Assembly (NCBI RefSeq): GCF_001042485.2
Contig: NZ_LBMN02000001.1
Coordinates: 310,001 to 374,000 of the forward strand
DNA: 64,000 nt
Direction: 5' to 3'
DNA from: Bacillus paralicheniformis
GTDB taxonomy: Bacteria > Bacillota > Bacilli > Bacillales > Bacillaceae
In this document: positions 63,921-64,000 of the stretch, in pieces
How positions within the stretch are numbered: position 1 is the first letter of the stretch
Layout: each line of letters opens with the position of its first letter
Position numbers and translations under genes: made by a program
Notes under the pieces: model-generated
The model's input: the letters and a program-made list of their open reading frames with translations, nothing else
What the model was told of the DNA's origin: nothing
Databases searched by the model: none

Positions 63921-64000
63921 ATGGATAATTTTACATATTGGAATCCCACGAAGCTGATATTCGGCCGGGGAGAAGTTGAAAAGCTGGCAGAAGAGGTGAA
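63921..64000 (+). CDS. yugJ: Iron-dependent alcohol (butanol-type) dehydrogenase, 5' fragment
   Basis: The first 26 codons of a gene cut by the window end. The N-terminus reads MDNFTYWNPTKLIFGRGEV, typical of group III iron-containing NAD(P)H alcohol dehydrogenases such as YugJ/YugK. GGAGGAG lies 6 bases before the ATG. Position next to yuzA matches yugJ of B. subtilis. Confidence 0.85.
   Translation, partial: MDNFTYWNPTKLIFGRGEVEKLAEEV

Noticed and set aside
1..64000. CRISPR arrays, insertion sequences, prophage or attachment sites
   Set aside because: No regularly spaced repeats, transposase or integrase genes, or flanking duplications were seen in the window.

Overview
The window is chromosomal DNA from a low-GC Gram-positive bacterium of the Bacillus subtilis group. 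Protein identities, TTG/GTG starts behind strong AGGAGG-type ribosome sites, and gene order all point to the Bacillus licheniformis / B. paralicheniformis lineage. The order is the yum-yui-ald-yuk-yue-pnc-deg-com-mrp-mae-mal-pbpD-kap-patB-yug stretch of the B. subtilis 168 map, with several insertions and losses. No transposase, prophage, CRISPR array, tRNA or rRNA was found. The species call is inference from recalled family sequences; no database search was run.

Layout. 0.2-8.2 kb: NADH dehydrogenase-like yumB, then yuiA-yuiH (small zinc-binding protein, membrane protein, 3D-domain cell wall enzyme, PAP2-like yuiD, leucyl aminopeptidase, antiporter, biotin transporter bioY, molybdopterin oxidoreductase). 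8.2-12.4 kb: alanine use, with ald, adeR and a sodium:alanine symporter. 12.6-23.2 kb: the Yuk/Yue type VII secretion operon (yukE, yukD, yukC, essC, yueB, yueC) plus an extra four-helix membrane protein. 23.2-32.3 kb: yueD to yueI and the NAD salvage pair pncA-pncB, interrupted by a secreted lipase-like enzyme, an esterase and an Rrf2 regulator. 32.5-39.4 kb: pdeH (c-di-GMP phosphodiesterase), yuzC, degQ, the comQXPA quorum-sensing cassette and yuxO. 39.5-47.1 kb: the seven-gene Mrp Na+/H+ antiporter operon, a small exported protein and the malate carrier maeN. 47.4-52.1 kb: a phospholipid module (pssA, DedA, psd), a GC-rich noncoding block and the malate sensor pair malK-malR. 52.3-64 kb: yufK, yuxK, pbpD, yuxJ, kapD, kapB, patB, yugE, yugF, alaR-alaT, yugI, yuzA and the start of yugJ.

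How the parts work together. Alanine handling occurs twice: catabolism (ald/adeR/symporter) and synthesis (alaR-alaT). Malate uptake (maeN) and its sensor (malKR) lie 3 kb apart, separated by the phospholipid genes. ComX signalling through ComP-ComA is predicted to act on degQ through a ComA-like box just upstream of it. Most units end in clear hairpin terminators, many bidirectional between convergent genes.

The strongest unexplained or noteworthy signals are: three identical-architecture palindromes around a YwnA-like Rrf2 gene and its neighbour esterase; an AT-rich, repeat-bearing mosaic segment inside the yueB ectodomain; a GC-rich block at 49.47-49.72 kb lying between two terminators; a comQ ribosome site that points at an ATC codon; a BirA operator shared by bioY and yuiH; and kapB retained without an adjacent kinB.
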